NCBI RefSeq assembly: GCF_014203225.1
Contig: NZ_JACHIO010000014.1
Coordinates: 124,001-188,000, forward strand
Length of the DNA stretch: 64,000 nucleotides
From: Granulicella mallensis
Lineage (GTDB): Bacteria; Acidobacteriota; Terriglobia; Terriglobales; Acidobacteriaceae
Direction: 5' to 3'
Below, piece by piece: positions 8,868 to 17,835 of the stretch (position 1 is its first letter; each line of letters begins with the position of its first letter). The position numbers and the translations under genes are program-made. Below the pieces are notes generated by a model. That model was not told where the DNA came from and did no database searches. It saw nothing but the letters and a program-made list of their open reading frames with translations.

Positions 8868-9521
8868 CTAAAGAATATTGACGGCCCGCGCCGCCAGGAG
8901 GGCCACCGTCGTGAAGGAGATGAGTGCCTGTATCATCACCATGACCTTTGCCCAGGATGACAGAACGGGAGTATCGGTGGGCGAAAAAGCCGTGCTGGTA
9001 TTGAACGCCAGAAACAGGTAGTCGATAAAACCGGGACTCCAGCATTGCTCCCCCATGACTCGTTTCGACTGTTGATCGAGGGTCATCTGCGGAAACAGAA
9101 AAGCTCCATCGGTATGAACTCCGCGCAGTTCGCGTGCACGAGGCCCTCCCGCATCCAGACGCCAATACCACGATGCGAAGACGAGAATGTTCGTGATCCA
9201 TAGCGCAGCAGCGGAGATCAAAAGCTCTTTCGGCGTCTCCTTATGCGAGGGAAGGGCTAGGAGAAGAAGTCCCAACGACCAAACCATGTCCACGGTCACG
9301 ATGGAGACCATCAGATACCCCAGGACCTGGTTGAGACGGTTATCTCCATGAAGTCGTGCCAATACCGTAGGGATGGTAAGTCCCGCCACGATAGGGATCA
9401 GGAGCCAGCCTGGCCCTACGGACAGAGACTCCGGCAAGGCCAGACGCAGACCGCCGACAGCAAGGAGAGCCAGCAGCGCGGGCCAGCGTGGTTCCAGATG
9501 GATAGAACGCGTTGTCATCAA
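8868..9521 (-). CDS. Integral membrane protein, DUF1345-like
   Basis: The product is a 217-aa protein with about five hydrophobic segments and a soluble loop in the middle (residues ~120-160). The last third, FIDYLFLAFNTSTAFSPTD followed by a final helix ending RAVNIL, matches the conserved end of DUF1345 membrane proteins, whose function is unknown. The pattern also recalls the pore region of small ion channels, but no selectivity motif is present. ATG at 9521 (MTTRSIHLEP) was preferred over a GTG at 9578, since the extra 19 residues are polar and unlike the family. It overlaps the outer edge of no other gene; palindromic repeat A1 lies 14 bp downstream. Confidence 0.65.
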   Translation of the reverse strand: MMTTRSIHLEPRWPALLALLAVGGLRLALPESLSVGPGWLLIPIVAGLTIPTVLARLHGDNRLNQVLGYLMVSIVTVDMVWSLGLLLLALPSHKETPKELLISAAALWITNILVFASWYWRLDAGGPRARELRGVHTDGAFLFPQMTLDQQSKRVMGEQCWSPGFIDYLFLAFNTSTAFSPTDTPVLSSWAKVMVMIQALISFTTVALLAARAVNIL

Positions 9522-9758
9522 GGTGTCTTCATCGATAGAACGTTTAAACCGGCCGGGACTGATCCTTCCTCCCGGCACATGGGGAGAACTGAGTTCATCT
9601 TATTTGAGATAGATGGGATTGCGACCGCACTCGTCGCTCAGCGCTGAACGATAGAAACGTCTGGCCTTTTCCGCTAACGATCGGCGATAGGGAATTGAAT
9701 ATGGATTTAGATAAGGGACTCACTACACTAGCCTGTCTTAATACAACGCTAAAATGCC

Positions 9759-9789
9759 CTATTCATGCGGGTTTTACCGCCATGAATAG
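9759..9789 (-). terminator. Hairpin, likely terminator of the GH1 gene
   Basis: CTATTCATG pairs with CATGAATAG around a GC-containing inner stem (one bulge). It lies 22 bp beyond the beta-glucosidase stop codon, and on the minus strand GGGCATTTTAG follows. The T-tract is short, so the assignment is moderate. Confidence 0.5.
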
Positions 9790-9811
9790 AGCATTAGCTT
9801 AGGGAAATGAG

Positions 9812-11281
9812 TTAGGAAACAGCGTTCTTCGCTATTACCTGCTTATAGAACTCCGCGCTTAACTTAGGCGTCCGCTGCTGCGTGGCGAAATCGACATAGA
9901 TGATGCCGAAGCGCTTCTCGTATCCATCGGCCCACTCGTAGTTATCCAGCAGGCTCCAGAGGAAGTAGCCTTTGACCGGCACGCCCTCGGATACTCCGCG
10001 CTGAAGCTGGGTGAGGTAGTTACGCAGAAACATCACGCGGTCCGTGTCGTAGACCTTGCCCTCAGGTGTGAGGTGGTCGTTCGAAGACGCGCCGTTCTCG
10101 GTGATGTACATCTCCTTCACCTTCCAGACCTCATGGACCAGCTTCGGTCCCCAGTAGATGCCCTCCGGGCCGACGTTGAGCCAGGGGCTGAACATGTGGG
10201 GATAAGAGCTGGGAGGAGGTACGACGGCGTAGCCCTTTTCTGAATTGTCCGCACGAACATACATGGGCTGATAGATGTTGATGCCCACGAAGTCCAGCGG
10301 GCTGCGAATGATCTCCATCTCTTCCGCTGTGAACCTGGGAGCGTTTTCTCCGAGGCGCTTGAGGTAAAGGTCCGTGTAGCGTCCCTCCTGCACCACGGTG
10401 AGGAACGAAGCATTCTCTTCGCGCAGGGCCTTGTGCGCGGCTTCGATGTGTTCCGGCGATTCGACGACCGGCGTCGTCGCGGAGATATTCTCGGCGAGGC
10501 CGACCTTGGTGCCGGGCTTGACCGTTGCGCGAATCGCCCGCACTGCCAGGCCGTGGCCCAGCACGACGTGGTGGTTCAACTGCGCGAGACGCTTGTCATC
10601 GAGCTTGAGGCCGGGCGCGTGCCTGCCTTCTCTGTTGCCTACGTCGACGAAGGTGCGCATCTCGTTCATGGTCATGAAGTGGCGGACCTTGTCCGAGAGC
10701 TTGCCTGCGGTGTAGCCCGCGTAGTCGGCAAAGGCCTTGGAGGTGTCGTGGTTCTCCCAGCCGCCCTTGTCCTGCAGCGTCTGGGGGAGGTCCCAGTGAT
10801 AGAGCGTGCAGAAGGGTTGAATTCCGGCTTCAAGAAGAGCGTCGGCCAGGTGATGGTAGAAGTCCAGTCCCTGCGGATTAGGGGAGCCGGTGCCGGTGGG
10901 GAAGATGCGCGACCAGGAGACCGAGAAGCGGAAGGTCTTAAGCCCCAGCCCCTTCATGATCTGGATATCTTCCTTGTAGCGGTGGAAAAAATCGTCGGCG
11001 ACATCGCCGGTATCTCCGTTGTGGGTCTTGCCCGGAGTATGGGAGAAGGTGTCCCAGATCGAGGGGCCGCGGCCAGCCTCGTGGACTGCGCCTTCTACCT
11101 GGTAGGAGGCTGTTGCCGAACCCCAGAGAAAATCGCTGGGAAAGGTTCGGGTCGTCCCGGCAGAGTGCGTTGAGGGGGCCGAGGCTCCTTCGGTTGCGAA
11201 TCCAACACGAGGTAGGGAGAGGGCTGCGGCGGAACCGCCCAGGATGCGGGCAAGGGTGCGGCGAGTGATGTTATTCAACAC
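9812..11281 (-). CDS. GH1 beta-glucosidase, Tat-exported
   Basis: The protein (489 aa) has a Tat signal (TRRTLARILGG, then LSLPRVGFA) and a full GH1 domain from FPSDFLWGSATASYQVEG onward. The acid/base Glu is in FMTMNEM and the nucleophile Glu in MYITENGA; the GH1 ending LWSLLDNYEWADGYEKRFG is intact. It should hydrolyse beta-glucosides in the periplasm. An upstream TTG at 11299 is in frame, but the GTG at 11281 has GGAG five bases before it and was taken as the start. It lies downstream of the large TonB receptor gene on the same strand with a terminator between, so the two may be functionally but not transcriptionally linked. Confidence 0.92.
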   Translation of the reverse strand: MLNNITRRTLARILGGSAAALSLPRVGFATEGASAPSTHSAGTTRTFPSDFLWGSATASYQVEGAVHEAGRGPSIWDTFSHTPGKTHNGDTGDVADDFFHRYKEDIQIMKGLGLKTFRFSVSWSRIFPTGTGSPNPQGLDFYHHLADALLEAGIQPFCTLYHWDLPQTLQDKGGWENHDTSKAFADYAGYTAGKLSDKVRHFMTMNEMRTFVDVGNREGRHAPGLKLDDKRLAQLNHHVVLGHGLAVRAIRATVKPGTKVGLAENISATTPVVESPEHIEAAHKALREENASFLTVVQEGRYTDLYLKRLGENAPRFTAEEMEIIRSPLDFVGINIYQPMYVRADNSEKGYAVVPPPSSYPHMFSPWLNVGPEGIYWGPKLVHEVWKVKEMYITENGASSNDHLTPEGKVYDTDRVMFLRNYLTQLQRGVSEGVPVKGYFLWSLLDNYEWADGYEKRFGIIYVDFATQQRTPKLSAEFYKQVIAKNAVS

Positions 11282-11342
11282 AGAAGCTCCAGGCTGCAAA
11301 ATTCTTTAGTCAGTCAATCACAGCAATCAAATGAAAAGCCAA

Positions 11343-11377
11343 CGAGCCGCCGATCCGTGAAGGCTATCGGCGGCTCG
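11343..11377 (-). terminator. Rho-independent terminator of the TonB receptor gene
   Basis: A perfect 12-bp stem (CGAGCCGCCGAT with ATCGGCGGCTCG) has an 11-nt loop. On the minus strand TTGGCTTTTCATTTG follows. It lies 28 bp past the receptor stop codon. Confidence 0.75.
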
Positions 11378-11405
11378 CCGTGTTTTCCAGTTAGTATCTG
11401 TCTGC

Positions 11406-14400
11406 TTAGAACTGTAGCTTCAGAGCAAACTGAAACTCCCTGGGGTTGTAGTTAGGATCAACTTGGGTAATCTGTCCGAAGCCCGCGTTGCCAAACTGCT
11501 GCTCCGGTTGGCCATTATTCCGAATATAGAAGTTGGGCGTGTTGGAGATGTTGAAGGACTCGACACGGAACTGCACATTCACAGGTCCCGCAATGGGAAA
11601 GGTCTTGAATAGGGAAAGATCGACGTGCCGGAAGTCGGGACCAAACAGCGAGTTGCGCTGGGTGTTTCCAACGGTTCCGAGCGGTTGAGGAGCGAAGGCT
11701 GCCGTGTTGAAGAACTCTGTCAGGGTCTTGTGAGCCAGACGAGCCTCCCCGATTTGGTTGGGCCGATCAGGATTATTGCAGTTTTGCGGGCATGCACGAT
11801 TGCTGAAGCCGTGCTGTTTGCCGTCGCTTTCGACAGGATTGTCGACGCCGGAACCCGAATTGACGATCGAGAAGACCTTTCCACTCTGCCAGGCCGTGAT
11901 GATATTTGCCTCCCACCCGGCGAAGACAGCCTTTTTGATGCCGCTGAACTCCTTTCCGTACTGCAGTTCATAGTTGAGCGAGAGAGCAAAGCGGTTTTGA
12001 ATATCGGTGTCCGATTTGCCGTACTCGATCTGGCGGATGCGGGTCGGGTCGGCGTGGGACCAACCCTGGTCGCCCTGCTGGGAGAAGCTGCTGATGTCGG
12101 CCAGGGCCTTGGCCCAGGTGTAGTTCGCATCGAAGGCCAGCCCCCTGGTAAAGCGACGCTGGAAGGAGGTCTGCAGACCGTTGTAGTTCGAGATGCCCTC
12201 GCTCTGGATATAGCTGACTCCACCCAGATTGGGAAGCGTCGCGCTTAGGGGACGGGCTGCTCCGGCTGGATTAGTGAGGACGTTGAAGGGCTTGGGTTGG
12301 TTGATGTTGTCGATCGACTCCGGCAGGTGCTGGCCTATGCTGCCTACATAGCCGATGGTGAAGACATTGGCGCCAAACTGCTGCTCAAGCTGCAGATTGA
12401 ACTGCTGGATGAGAGCCGATTTGAAGTTGGGGGCTTCGGCCACGAACCCAAGACCGGGGATCGTGGACAGGTTCGCGATTTGGGCTGCCGTAGGAGGCGC
12501 GGGAACCGGCAAACCCTCGTTTAGCGTTCCAGGTTGACCTTGAGCCGCGCAATCCCCGTTTTGGCCAGCAAATTGATTCTGGGCCATTTCGATCTGGACG
12601 GCGATGGTGGACTGGCAGGAGGGGTTATAGACGGAGGTAAACGGTGCGTTCTTCAGATCGGCGTTCGAGGTATAGTTGCCGGGAAAGAAGCTAAGACCGT
12701 AGCCTCCGCGAAGGACAAGCGTAGGCGTCATGGAATAAGCGAAGCCGAGGCGGGGAGCGACGTTGGAGTGGTCGGTCGGAATGTCTACCTGGGAGTTGAC
12801 GCCATTGACCCCGGCAATCTTCAAGGCCGAGGATACGTTTCCGGCATTCAGGGTGAGCGCCTCCGGGAAGTCGAAGTTCGAGATATGGTTATGCGCTTCG
12901 GTGAAAGGGGTAAAGACGTCGTAGCGAACGCCCAGCAGCAGCGTCAGCTTCGGGCTGATCTTCCAGCTATCCTGCGCGAAGCCGCCCGGCTCGTAGCTGC
13001 GGTAGTCGGGAGGGCTCAGGTTGAAGTTGCGCTGTTGGTTGTTGAAGGCGCCGACCAGGGTTGAGGCAAGCTGATTATTTTGCTGCGTCAATTGGTCAGG
13101 GTCGCTATCGCTGGGCAGATTGAACTGGTACGCGCCAACGGCAGAGGCGCTCTGCACGTTGCGAGCCTGTCTGCGAAGGAAGACGGCACCGAACTTAAAG
13201 TTGTGGTTCCCCTTGGTCCAGCTTAGTGAACCGGAGTACTGGAAGGTGTTGTCGATGTCCTGCAGAGGAACATAAGCACCGTCGCCAATATCGCCGAAGG
13301 GGCCGACGGAGATGGGTGTCAGGGAGTTGGCGAAAGGGCTGAAGGCGGTCATATTTGCCGGAAAACCGACGGTCTGATCGGCATTCAGGCCATAGTTGAG
13401 CGGGAGTGAGAGGTTGTTGATCCGAGTGAAGGCCGCCCTGAGGTCGAGCAGGAGATTTGAGTTGAAGATATGCGTGTAACCAAAGGCATATTGCTGGGCT
13501 ACATCGGTCGCGGGACCGTCGAAGTTATACCGGCCGCCGCTGATCTGAAGACCATTCACGGTTCCAAAGTTTGGCGGCGTGAAGGTAAGGACTTTGTTAT
13601 ACGAAAAGCGCCCGAAGAACAGGTTCTTGTCGTTGAACTTGTGGTCGACTCGAGCGTCGTACGTATTGAAGTTCTGTGTTCTGTTGGGGCTGATCGTAAA
13701 GTTCGGCGTGCCTGGAGCAGCGCTGGGATTTGTTGGCGCCGGGAAGAGCTTCAGGTAGTTCAGAGCGATCGAATTGATGGGAAGGCCTGCCGTTCCGTTG
13801 CTCGTCGAGAGCAGCGACTCGGGACTGTTGCCCGCGCCGATGCTGTTGATGTCGTCGTACTCAGCGAGAGTGGGAACTGTGCCGGTGAGAGTAGAGCCCA
13901 AAACCTCCCGGAATCCTTCGTAGTCGAAGTAGAAGAATGTCCGGTCACGGAAGATGGGACCGCCGATGCTGCCGCCATACTGGTTCTGACGAAGTTCGGG
14001 CTTGGCTCCTGTGGTTGAAAAGACGGAGCGGCCGTCGAAGATATCGTTGCGGAAGTACTCGTAGGCGGAGCCATGGAAGTGGTTGGTTCCAGAGCGGGTG
14101 ACGATGTTAATGACGCCGCCGGCCGTACGGCCGGCCTCTGCGGCGTAGCTGTTGGTCTGGATCGTAATCTCTTGAATACCTTCGACGTTCGGCTTGATGC
14201 CGATGGTGCCGATTACGCGTTCGTTGTCGTCAACCCCGTCAACGACCCAGTTGTTGAGCGCCTCGTCCTGTCCATTGACGGAGAGGCCGTTGGCGTTGGT
14301 GCGGCGATCGTCCGGGCGGCCACCACTGCCGAGACCGTTGCCGGCACCCTCATTGGCGCCCGGAACGAGGTCGATGAGTTGAACGAAGTTACGTCCGTTC

Positions 14401-14909
14401 AAGGGCAGATCCTGCACGGCTTTTGCTGTCACGGTCGAACTGACGGTGGCGCTGTCGGCCTGGAGCAGGGGAGTCTGGGCCTCCACGGTTACGGTCTCTG
14501 TTGTGCCGCCGGTTAATAGACGGACGTCGGCGCGGGCGCGATCACCGGCTTCTACAGCCAGGTTCGATGTCGTCGATGTCTTGAAGCCGGATAACTTCAC
14601 GGTTACGGAGTAGCGGCCGACCGGAAGCAGGGTGAATTGGAAGTCGCCGCTTGCGTTGGACACGTCTGTGCGCTGACTGTTGGTGTCGAGGTTCAACAGC
14701 GTGACGTTTGCGTTGGGAATGACCGCACCTGTGCTGTCGGTGACGGTTCCAAGGATGTCGGCGGTGGTCAACTGGGCATGCGCTGCCCGCGATCCGAAGA
14801 ACGATCCGCCGATCAGGATCGTAAGAAGGATGAGCAGGCGTCCTGCCTGCCGACGGAAGTTCTCGCACTGGCCTGTGCGGCGTTGCGTAAAGGTCGTATT
14901 TTCGATCAT
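11406..14909 (-). CDS. TonB-dependent receptor, Oar-like with carboxypeptidase-regulatory-like domain
   Basis: This 1167-aa outer-membrane protein has a cleavable signal (a hydrophobic run ending RAAHAQ). A carboxypeptidase-regulatory-like beta-sandwich follows (ADILGTVTDSTGAVIPNANV), then the plug (LPLNGRNFVQLIDLVPGANE and the GGVINIVTRSGTN motif), then a long barrel ending in aromatic F (LKLQF). The architecture is the one expanded in acidobacteria for uptake of large organic substrates. The ATG at 14909 was chosen over one at 14933 because AGGAAA sits just before it. The neighbouring GH1 gene suggests a beta-glucoside or oligosaccharide as cargo, by inference. A divergent regulator-like gene shares the upstream region. 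Confidence 0.93.
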   Translation of the reverse strand: MIENTTFTQRRTGQCENFRRQAGRLLILLTILIGGSFFGSRAAHAQLTTADILGTVTDSTGAVIPNANVTLLNLDTNSQRTDVSNASGDFQFTLLPVGRYSVTVKLSGFKTSTTSNLAVEAGDRARADVRLLTGGTTETVTVEAQTPLLQADSATVSSTVTAKAVQDLPLNGRNFVQLIDLVPGANEGAGNGLGSGGRPDDRRTNANGLSVNGQDEALNNWVVDGVDDNERVIGTIGIKPNVEGIQEITIQTNSYAAEAGRTAGGVINIVTRSGTNHFHGSAYEYFRNDIFDGRSVFSTTGAKPELRQNQYGGSIGGPIFRDRTFFYFDYEGFREVLGSTLTGTVPTLAEYDDINSIGAGNSPESLLSTSNGTAGLPINSIALNYLKLFPAPTNPSAAPGTPNFTISPNRTQNFNTYDARVDHKFNDKNLFFGRFSYNKVLTFTPPNFGTVNGLQISGGRYNFDGPATDVAQQYAFGYTHIFNSNLLLDLRAAFTRINNLSLPLNYGLNADQTVGFPANMTAFSPFANSLTPISVGPFGDIGDGAYVPLQDIDNTFQYSGSLSWTKGNHNFKFGAVFLRRQARNVQSASAVGAYQFNLPSDSDPDQLTQQNNQLASTLVGAFNNQQRNFNLSPPDYRSYEPGGFAQDSWKISPKLTLLLGVRYDVFTPFTEAHNHISNFDFPEALTLNAGNVSSALKIAGVNGVNSQVDIPTDHSNVAPRLGFAYSMTPTLVLRGGYGLSFFPGNYTSNADLKNAPFTSVYNPSCQSTIAVQIEMAQNQFAGQNGDCAAQGQPGTLNEGLPVPAPPTAAQIANLSTIPGLGFVAEAPNFKSALIQQFNLQLEQQFGANVFTIGYVGSIGQHLPESIDNINQPKPFNVLTNPAGAARPLSATLPNLGGVSYIQSEGISNYNGLQTSFQRRFTRGLAFDANYTWAKALADISSFSQQGDQGWSHADPTRIRQIEYGKSDTDIQNRFALSLNYELQYGKEFSGIKKAVFAGWEANIITAWQSGKVFSIVNSGSGVDNPVESDGKQHGFSNRACPQNCNNPDRPNQIGEARLAHKTLTEFFNTAAFAPQPLGTVGNTQRNSLFGPDFRHVDLSLFKTFPIAGPVNVQFRVESFNISNTPNFYIRNNGQPEQQFGNAGFGQITQVDPNYNPREFQFALKLQF

Positions 14910-15085
14910 GTCGTTTCCTGTCTCGAAAGTCATGGGTCTCTGTTACTGAATTAGAGGCTGGAGGGTTAAATAGATGGGCGTTTCCCTTACGGGTTCGCGA
15001 CATCCAAAGAGGGGCTTTTGGTTCGGCACGGATCATAGGTACCTGTTTCCGGGCTGTATAGGGTTCATCTGGTATCTCACCGGAA

Positions 15086-15147
15086 GGTAAAGAGGTATTT
15101 GCCCGCAAATCCGCACTTTTTGAGGGAAGGTAAAGAAGAGGTAAAGA
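15086..15147. promoter_or_regulatory. Direct repeats GGTAAAGA in a divergent promoter region
   Basis: GGTAAAGA occurs three times on the + strand, starting at 15086, 15129 and 15140, with wider contexts GGAAGGTAAAGAGG, GGGAAGGTAAAGAAG and GAGGTAAAGAGAG. Spacings are 43 and 11 bp. The cluster lies between the receptor gene (minus) and the gene at 15211 (plus), within 130 bp of the latter. It looks like a binding site for a transcription factor; the bound protein is unknown. Confidence 0.5.
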
Positions 15148-15210
15148 GAGCTATTGTCAGGGGTATAGGGGTTGGCCTATGCTGGGCAGCAACTTCCAAG
15201 AGGTATAGCG

Positions 15211-16557
15211 ATGAATCCTGTGGCCGACGAGACCAGCGTTTGGATCCCAAGGACGGAGGAAGACAAAGAGAAGGTCAGACAACAGATGAACCGTCTGTTG
15301 GAGACGAGCCATTTCAAAAACAGCAGGCGCTATCCTTTGTTGTTCCGCTTCATCGTGGAGGAGACGCTGGAAGGCCGGGGCGAATTCCTGAAGGAGCGCC
15401 TCCTGGGTGTGCGCGTGTTCGAACGCCCGGCGGACTACGATACGGCGTCGGACCCCATCGTGCGGGTTACCATCGCCGAGATCCGAAAGAGGATCGCGCA
15501 GTATTACCACGAAGAGGCGCACGAGTCGGAGATGCGCATCGAGTTGATGCCGGGCAGGTATGAACCTGAGTTCCGCCCCCGTAAAGAGGCCGGCTCCGAC
15601 CAACATTCGATCGCCAGAGTGGCTGCCTTCCTCACAGACACCCATGCTGCGGAAAACGCCGCTTCAGAGTCGCAGGCTGCTGCCGTAGCTACGGCGAGAT
15701 CAGGCCGCAAACGCCTGGTGCTGTATATCCTGGGAGTAGCGGCTGTACTTCTGGTTGCCGTGGGCGCCGGGTTTTTCTGGCGCGGGATGCACCCCTCCGC
15801 ACTCGACGCCTTCTGGGGACCGCTGCTGGCTAACCGCCGGACGGTTGTCTTCTGCCTGCCGATGGAAGTTGAAAAGTCAGGCTCCCAGACCGCTGCCGCT
15901 GCCGGAATCCTGGTCCAGGACCCTGCAGCGACACCGAATCATCCCAACCCGCCGGTTGCTCCCGTGTCCGACACGCCGATAGCCTCCAGCTTTCTGGCAC
16001 ACGAGACCCTGGGAGAGAACATCGTCTTTTCGGATGCCCTGGCTACGCTGCGCATCTCTAATTTTCTGGCGGCGCACAATCGGGAATCCAACTACCGCTT
16101 GAACACAACGACGACGCTCGACGACCTGCGCCAGGGACCGGTGGTGCTGATCGGCGGCCTGGACAACCAGTGGACGCTGCGGGCGATCGCTCCGCTGCGT
16201 TACCGGTTCTCCGGAACGTACCAGGAGGAGTACTGGATCTCCGACGCGAAGAACCCTGAGATGAAGGACTGGGGTCTCGACCTGAAGATTCGACTCGCGG
16301 ACGCGAAACGCGACTTCGCGATCGTCGCACGTATCCATGATGAGTCCACCGGACAGGTGGAGGTGATCGTGGCTGGAATCGGTATGAGCGGGACGGCCGC
16401 CGCCGGTGAGTTTCTGGTCGACCCGCGACAGATGGAAGAGCTTCGCCGCCGTATCGGCCCAGGGTTTCAGGACCATGATTTTGAGGCGGTGCTGAGAATG
16501 GATGTCGTGAATGGGATCGCGGGCTCGCCGAAGATTCTGACCGTGGCTGTCTGGTAG
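15211..16557 (+). CDS. Membrane-anchored protein with N-terminal DNA-binding-like domain (acidobacterial family)
   Basis: In this 448-aa protein, residues ~15-115 are basic and helix-rich (VRQQMNRLLETSHFKNSRRY, DPIVRVTIAEIRKRIAQYY). This segment recurs in many acidobacterial proteins ahead of a membrane helix and probably binds DNA. One transmembrane segment is near residues 165-185 (LVLYILGVAAVLLVAVGAGFFW). The rest is presumably periplasmic and has no motif I recognise. GAGG lies 8 bp before the ATG at 15211; an upstream TTG (15172) is less likely. Its divergent position next to a TonB receptor suggests a role in controlling that receptor, which is inference. Confidence 0.6.
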   Translation: MNPVADETSVWIPRTEEDKEKVRQQMNRLLETSHFKNSRRYPLLFRFIVEETLEGRGEFLKERLLGVRVFERPADYDTASDPIVRVTIAEIRKRIAQYYHEEAHESEMRIELMPGRYEPEFRPRKEAGSDQHSIARVAAFLTDTHAAENAASESQAAAVATARSGRKRLVLYILGVAAVLLVAVGAGFFWRGMHPSALDAFWGPLLANRRTVVFCLPMEVEKSGSQTAAAAGILVQDPAATPNHPNPPVAPVSDTPIASSFLAHETLGENIVFSDALATLRISNFLAAHNRESNYRLNTTTTLDDLRQGPVVLIGGLDNQWTLRAIAPLRYRFSGTYQEEYWISDAKNPEMKDWGLDLKIRLADAKRDFAIVARIHDESTGQVEVIVAGIGMSGTAAAGEFLVDPRQMEELRRRIGPGFQDHDFEAVLRMDVVNGIAGSPKILTVAVW

Positions 16558-16570
16558 CTCGGCTGTTTTT

Positions 16571-16763
16571 GCCTTTGCTTTTCTGGTTGTCATTCCGAGC
16601 GTAGCGAGTGAACCTGCTTCCTCCCGCTTTTAACTCGTGCCGATACAGCCTATGCCCTCTTGGTTTCACCCACGGTTTTCTGGGCAATACGAACGAAAAA
16701 CGGGAGACAGCAGGTTCGCTCGCTGCGCTCGGAATGACAACCAGAAAAGCAAAAAGCAAAGGC
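16571..16763. repeat. Palindromic repeat family B (GTCATTCCGAGCG type), copy B1 without gene
   Basis: The arms run from the outside inward as GCCTTTGCTTTTCTGG, TTGTCATTCCGAGCG, (T/C)AGCGAG(T/C)GAACCTGCT. About 80 bp of centre carries no ORF. The same arms flank the GIY-YIG gene at 42985, so this is the gene-less form of that element. The centre contains GATACAGCCTATG, which resembles the -10/ATG junction of the gene-bearing copies. Confidence 0.88.
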
Positions 16764-16831
16764 GGAAGCAACGGCTACGGCCACTGGCTCGCCTATAGTT
16801 CTTAGACAGGTTCTAAAAGAACTGCTCTGGG

Positions 16832-17740
16832 ATGCACACGATGGAGATCAAACATCTACGCTCATTTCTGGCCGTGGCGCAGGCGCTCAGCTTTACTGCC
16901 GCCGCGCGCAAGCTCCATCTGTCGCAGCCCGCGCTGACTGCGCAGATCCAGGCGCTGGAGGCAGACGTTGGCGTGGCGTTGTTGGAGCGCACGCGCCGCA
17001 GTGTGCGCCTGACTCCCTCCGGTGAGTTCTTCCTGCGCGATGCTGAAGCCATTCTGAAGATGGCGGAGGAGGCTCGGGCCAATGCCCAGCGCGTTGCCGC
17101 AGGTCAGGCCGGGCATCTGAAGATTGGATTCGTCGCGTCGGCCGCGCTGGAGATCGTTCCTTCCATCGTGCTGGCCTTTCGCCGCAGCCATCCGCGCGTC
17201 ACGCTCGATCTGCTGAACATTCGCACGACCGACCAGATCGCACTGCTCGAAGAGCGCAAGCTGGACGCAGGCTTCCTTCGTCTGCCCACCGGCAGCAAGG
17301 GCCTCAGCATTACGCGCATTCACCGGGAAAGATTTGTGCTCGTCGTGCCGAAGGGGCATCGGCTGGCAAACAGCAGGCCTTTCACGCTGAAGGAGCTGGA
17401 GCACGAACCCTTCGTCGCCTATGCCCGCAAGTGGGCGCCGGGTTTTTACGATCGCTGGATCGGCATGTTCATCGCTGCCGGCGTCAGCCCCAGGGTCGTC
17501 TTCGAGGCAGGAGAGATGGAGACGATGCTGGCGATGGTTGGCGCCGGAGTCGGGATCGCCGTGGCTCCGCAGGGGCTGGTGCGACGCCAGGTGCGCAGCC
17601 TCGTTGTTCGCTCTCTGCCGCAGAAGGCTCCGCTCTCTGAGATCGGTCTGGCGATGCGTTCAGGCAACACCGATCCGCTCGCAGAGGAGCTGCTCAGCAT
17701 CGCGCTTAAACTCGACAAGAAGAGCGCCGGTGGCAAGTAA
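16832..17740 (+). CDS. LysR-type transcriptional regulator
   Basis: The 302-aa protein has the LysR N-terminal winged helix: MEIKHLRSFLAVAQALSFT, then AARKLHLSQPALTAQIQALE and LERTRRSVRLTPSGEFFL. The effector-binding domain follows from about residue 95 (GHLKIGFVASAALEIVPSIV). Two ATG codons (16832, 16841) are possible starts and neither has a clear ribosome binding site. The oxalate decarboxylase gene lies 95 bp downstream on the same strand, so it is the obvious candidate target. Most LysR genes are divergent from their targets, so this co-directional arrangement is less usual. Confidence 0.9.
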   Translation: MHTMEIKHLRSFLAVAQALSFTAAARKLHLSQPALTAQIQALEADVGVALLERTRRSVRLTPSGEFFLRDAEAILKMAEEARANAQRVAAGQAGHLKIGFVASAALEIVPSIVLAFRRSHPRVTLDLLNIRTTDQIALLEERKLDAGFLRLPTGSKGLSITRIHRERFVLVVPKGHRLANSRPFTLKELEHEPFVAYARKWAPGFYDRWIGMFIAAGVSPRVVFEAGEMETMLAMVGAGVGIAVAPQGLVRRQVRSLVVRSLPQKAPLSEIGLAMRSGNTDPLAEELLSIALKLDKKSAGGK

Positions 17741-17835
17741 TCTGCTTATCTGTTTTTTCTATCAATGTGAACTAAACATACGATTGGACAAATAACCCGG
17801 CCGGGACTTGAATCAACTTCAAGGAGCATTCGACC

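Noticed and set aside
8584-8871. 96-codon ORF through repeat A1 as a real gene
   Set aside because: Nearly the whole frame is translated palindromic repeat. The strong Shine-Dalgarno is noted as a finding, but the product is not credible.
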